Below are positions 61,181 through 64,000 of a DNA stretch of 64,000 bases, in pieces (within the stretch, counting starts at the first letter, position 1; every line of letters starts with the position of its first letter). Both the position numbers and the translations under genes were made by a program. The notes under the pieces are model-generated. The model worked only from the letters and a program-made list of their open reading frames with translations, ran no database searches and was not told the origin of the DNA. The stretch spans positions 124,001-188,000 of the forward strand of contig JAGYKS010000031.1 of the NCBI GenBank assembly GCA_018401565.1. The letters run 5' to 3'. Source of the DNA: Acidimicrobiales bacterium. GTDB taxonomy: Bacteria; Actinomycetota; Acidimicrobiia; Acidimicrobiales; Acidimicrobilacustridaceae.

Positions 61181-61488
61181 GGTTAGGGAGTTGCCGCTAC
61201 GAAGACATCGTGGTCATCGACGCCGGTGTCGCCACGCCAATCGTCGCCGCCTCAGCACGCTGGTTCTGCGGCGTCCGCCACAAGCGGTGGCAGGAACTCG
61301 CCCAAGCACAGAGGTGAGGTGCGGAACCACGTCGATCACCAAGCCATCACCGCTGCCGGTTCAGGCCGCATGGGCACGATCACGTGTGAACGCTGGCTTC
61401 AGGCCAACGTTCACCAATCACCCGGTGAACGCCGGCGTGACCAGGACAGCCGGCGCTCCAGCGGCAGCGACCGATTGTGCATCGGTCC
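61181..61488. other. Low-content region between the TetR remnant and the sulfatase
   Basis: No complete gene. One plus-strand frame (61192-61316) reads YEDIVVIDAGVATPIVAASA then RWFCGVRHKRWQELAQAQR before a stop and looks coding, so it may be a gene fragment. The rest shows nothing I can support. With copy B and the TetR remnant this makes a scar-like zone from about 60.7 to 61.5 kb. Confidence 0.4.
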
Positions 61489-61525
61489 CTACCCCTGCCC
61501 CTGCCCCTGCCCCTGCCCCCGACCC
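61488..61525. repeat. 6-bp tandem repeat (CCTGCC type)
   Basis: About six units of CCCTGC-like hexamers at the sulfatase 3' end. In the sulfatase frame they encode alternating Gly-Gln, so the end of that protein may have drifted. Confidence 0.8.
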
Positions 61526-63513
61526 TGACCCGGACTCGGACTCGGACCCGGATCCAAACCGGAACAGCCCCTGACCCGGCAGGCTGCCGACGTCGTCGGC
61601 TCAAGCCGCTTCGCAGACCTCTGCTGGCCCAGCAGCCCAGCAAGCTGCTGAACAATCCCGGAGATGCGCGGATCTTCCATGAGCGTGCCATTGGCGGCGA
61701 TGTTGTCCAGCTCAAGCGGATCAACGGTGGAGTTGTAGATCTCCAACTGGTCAGCAAGAGCGTTCTGCTTCGAGGTCGTGATGGCCGTCTTGGCTCCCGG
61801 GAGCATGGTGTTTCCGTTGACCAGCGTCACCACATCACGGGAGTTGGGCGTCGACCAGAAATCGGGATTGTCAAAATATCGGGTGTACTTCCAGCGCTCG
61901 ATTGCGCCTCCGGTCCCGGTGGGAAGGTACGCAATGACCGTTTCGAGGTGACACGGCTGCACCACCGACGGATACATGCTCCCGTTCCATCCAACCTGCT
62001 GCTGGCCACGCATCGGTTCGTCATCAGTCATGAAGTACTGCGATTGGTTGGCGATGGCCAACCACGGGGTGAGACCAAGTACGTGATCGGACAGGTCTCG
62101 TCCCGGCAAATCCTCGGCCTGCGAGAACCTCGACGACAATTGCGCCTTCAACGTCGATGGGTCGAGTCCGGCGAGCCCAAGCATCGTGGGCAGCAGATCC
62201 GCGTGACTGGTTGGAACATCGACCTGCGACGCGCTCGGGAACAACACCGGATTGTGGAAAATGAACGGGACCTTTATGACCTCGTCATAGGCAACGTGCC
62301 ACTTCTGGTACTGACCACCATGGGCGCCCAACATTTCGCCGTGGTCGGAGAAATACACAACGATCGTGTCGCGGTAACTCGTGGCATCAGCGGCAAGTGT
62401 GTCAATCACCGTCTTGATCTGGGCATCAACGTTTTTTTGGAGTTGATAGTAAAAACGGCGGTAGTCCGACGTGTTCAGCGTTGGCTGCAGCGCTGCCGGG
62501 TAGGTGCCAAGGTAGCTAGCCTGAGCATCGGGTTTCGCTGACAAATCGTCGGACACGGTGCGTGCGTAGGCGCTGGCCTCAAACAGCTGTTGCGGAACAT
62601 TGGAACCAGCGAGCTGTTGCTGCAGGTACAGATTCCCCTGGGCCAACGAAAGTTCGCCCCAGAGCACGATGTCGTGGGGATTCACAAACGACGTAACCAG
62701 AAGCCAGGGATTTGACGACGTCCGCAGCTCCTGCAATTGCGTTGCGCCTTGGGCGGAATACACCTCATCACGTCCGCTACCACCTGGTCCTGACGAAGCC
62801 GAGTTGTTGGGATCCGATCCGTGCGGTTCAGGACCGACCCACCCGGTGAATCCGAACGGTTCAAGCATTCCGGCGTCGAGGTAGATCTGCTCTTTGAAAA
62901 GATCCCGCTCGCCTGTCGTTGTGTCGTACGAGGGATACGGCGTGTGCGTTCCCGGTTCGTACAGATCGGCGTCGGAAACGTGCCACTTTCCCTTGTAATA
63001 GGTGTCGTACCCGCCGGCACGAAACCAGTCGCCCATCGTGGGAACCGTGGTGGGGTCAAGCCAGTAGAGGTCACCTTCAATGGCGGATTTCGCAATCCCC
63101 GATGTTTGGGTAACGCCATGGAGCGAGGGGTACTGACCGGTCAGAAACGACGTCCGGCTCGGTGCACACGCTGATGACATGATGTGGTGGTCCCGCAGTT
63201 CCAATCCGTTCGATCGCAGCATCGACTGAGCGGGCAGATTCGCTGCTCGCCACGAAGCCAATTGGTCCGACTCATAACTGGGCGGAGATCGCTGCTCATC
63301 AACAATGACCACCGAGAAGTTGGGTTGTGTCGTGAGCGGTCCACGCGGAACGAACGGTGCGGTCGACGGCTGACGATTCGCTGGCAGTCGCCGCCGTTGG
63401 ACAACCCCGACGGCAACGGCGGCAGCCACCACACCCGCCATACCGGCACCCTTGAGAACCTGACGTCGAGAAACCGGTCCCCGCCCATCGTGTTGCGTAC
63501 TGATTTCGCCCAT
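61489..63513 (-). CDS. Tat-exported sulfatase
   Basis: A 674-residue alkaline-phosphatase-superfamily sulfatase. The N-terminus has a twin-arginine signal (PVSRRQVLKGAGMAGVVAAA). The active-site motif is ACAPSRTSFLTGQYPSLHG: C-x-P-x-R, in which Cys becomes formylglycine. Metal and substrate residues follow: GYDTYYKGKWHV, VVYFSDHGEMLGAHGGQYQK and KVPFIFHNP. It hydrolyses sulfate esters outside the membrane and needs a formylglycine-generating enzyme, not in this window. The Gly-Gln tail encoded by the hexamer repeat is not part of the fold. The ATG at 63513 has GGAAGGG upstream. Confidence 0.9.
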   Translation of the reverse strand: MGEISTQHDGRGPVSRRQVLKGAGMAGVVAAAVAVGVVQRRRLPANRQPSTAPFVPRGPLTTQPNFSVVIVDEQRSPPSYESDQLASWRAANLPAQSMLRSNGLELRDHHIMSSACAPSRTSFLTGQYPSLHGVTQTSGIAKSAIEGDLYWLDPTTVPTMGDWFRAGGYDTYYKGKWHVSDADLYEPGTHTPYPSYDTTTGERDLFKEQIYLDAGMLEPFGFTGWVGPEPHGSDPNNSASSGPGGSGRDEVYSAQGATQLQELRTSSNPWLLVTSFVNPHDIVLWGELSLAQGNLYLQQQLAGSNVPQQLFEASAYARTVSDDLSAKPDAQASYLGTYPAALQPTLNTSDYRRFYYQLQKNVDAQIKTVIDTLAADATSYRDTIVVYFSDHGEMLGAHGGQYQKWHVAYDEVIKVPFIFHNPVLFPSASQVDVPTSHADLLPTMLGLAGLDPSTLKAQLSSRFSQAEDLPGRDLSDHVLGLTPWLAIANQSQYFMTDDEPMRGQQQVGWNGSMYPSVVQPCHLETVIAYLPTGTGGAIERWKYTRYFDNPDFWSTPNSRDVVTLVNGNTMLPGAKTAITTSKQNALADQLEIYNSTVDPLELDNIAANGTLMEDPRISGIVQQLAGLLGQQRSAKRLEPTTSAACRVRGCSGLDPGPSPSPGQGRGQGQGQGQG

Positions 63514-63777
63514 GCCAGCCCTTCCGATCCACAGGTGTGGAGGAACCCTGACTGTAACCCTGATGGGTGGCGGGAGGTGGGGCCGCCGCCCAGAGAGGCA
63601 ACAACTAGTCCCCGATGATCCCGCGTTCGGGCAGACCCCCACGGGCTTTTCCGCCATGTGGGTCCACGTACGCCTCGGTGAAACCTCGTGGGACCATCAC
63701 AGAGCGCTCAAAGCCGCTTTCGTGCTGGGCCAGCCACTTTTCGCCTGCGGGTCCGGGCCAATAACGTCCAGAACCCT

Positions 63778-63852
63778 TGGAGGCGGCGGTCGGAATCGAA
63801 CCGACGTACGGGGCTTTGCAGGCCCCTGCCTAAGCCACTCGGCCACGCCGCC
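63778..63852 (-). tRNA. tRNA-Cys (anticodon GCA)
   Basis: Cloverleaf with encoded CCA: acceptor GGCGGCG/CGCCGCC, discriminator T, anticodon stem GGGGC/GCCCC with loop CTGCAAA, and T-arm GTCGG-TTCGATT-CCGAC. The anticodon GCA gives cysteine; the U73 discriminator is the known identity base for this tRNA. Confidence 0.93.
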
Positions 63853-63930
63853 CGGCCACGGCACCGTGAGGTCCCGCAGGTAATCACTCCCGCCCCTGAC
63901 GCCCTTGGGGGCGCCTGAAACTGAAGCCGA

Positions 63931-64000
63931 TCAGGCGATCGTGGACCCGGCGGCCGCTGGGGCCTCCGGGTACACGATCCACCCGTTCTGGAGCGGACGA
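63931..64000 (-). CDS. Possible C-terminal end of an off-window gene
   Basis: One minus-strand frame is open from the right edge and reads RPLQNGWIVYPEAPAAAGST, ending IA and TGA at 63931. The sequence looks natural but is too short to assign, and the opposite strand is also open here. Confidence 0.3.
   Translation of the reverse strand, partial: RPLQNGWIVYPEAPAAAGSTIA

Noticed and set aside
61477..62541. 354-codon plus-strand frame opposite the sulfatase
   Set aside because: Antisense shadow with no recognisable domain; the sulfatase motifs are on the other strand.

Overview
The window comes from a high-GC actinobacterium, possibly from the class Acidimicrobiia. The evidence is the GC-rich wobble positions, many GTG/TTG starts, the macromolecular-synthesis pair dnaG-rpoD, a phoH-ybeY-corC-era-uppS-recO-glyS block, a mycobacterial-type HAD-PlsC fusion and an acetyltransferase with the GNAT domain in front. 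The exact taxon cannot be fixed from sequence reading. There is no rRNA, CRISPR array, insertion sequence or prophage. Four tRNAs are present: Ile2-CAT, Asn-GTT, Val-GAC and Cys-GCA.

Layout. Positions 1-2.3 kb hold the edge of a membrane glycosyltransferase gene, a shortened HicB-like antitoxin and a broken-up serine hydrolase. From 2.3 to 17.1 kb there is an mtaD-type deaminase (plus strand), then a long minus-strand housekeeping block read from 17.1 kb down to 3.8 kb: sugar transferase, HTH protein, phoH, ybeY, corC, era, uppS, recO, glyS, a PEP-utilising protein, dnaG and rpoD. An MFS exporter, murF and ddl follow (17.4-21.5 kb).

Positions 21.6-28.0 kb carry the most unusual unit: four genes whose ends overlap by 1-4 bases. 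They encode a fatty-acyl-reductase/HAD fusion, a zinc alcohol dehydrogenase, a divergent lactate-racemase (LarA) homologue and a PlsC-type acyltransferase. I read it as a lipid-modifying pathway of unknown product. Central metabolism follows (28-46 kb): glutamate synthase large subunit, aconitase, HAD-PlsC, a LysR regulator, citrate synthase, a Pat-type GNAT/acyl-CoA-synthetase and a molybdopterin oxidoreductase. The last third (46-64 kb) is accessory: lipoproteins, cupins, a secreted multidomain subtilase, small membrane proteins, an MFS transporter, an amine oxidase, a DinB protein, a TetR relic and a Tat-exported sulfatase.

Two features run through the whole window. First, about thirty single-base frame changes break genes that should be intact (dnaG, gltB, acnA, gltA and others), some at homopolymer runs. 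I take most of these as sequencing or assembly errors and give repaired gene spans. Second, at least a dozen short tandem arrays are present. Clear in-gene arrays have periods that are multiples of three (15, 18 or 21 bp); intergenic arrays have periods of 12-17 bp.
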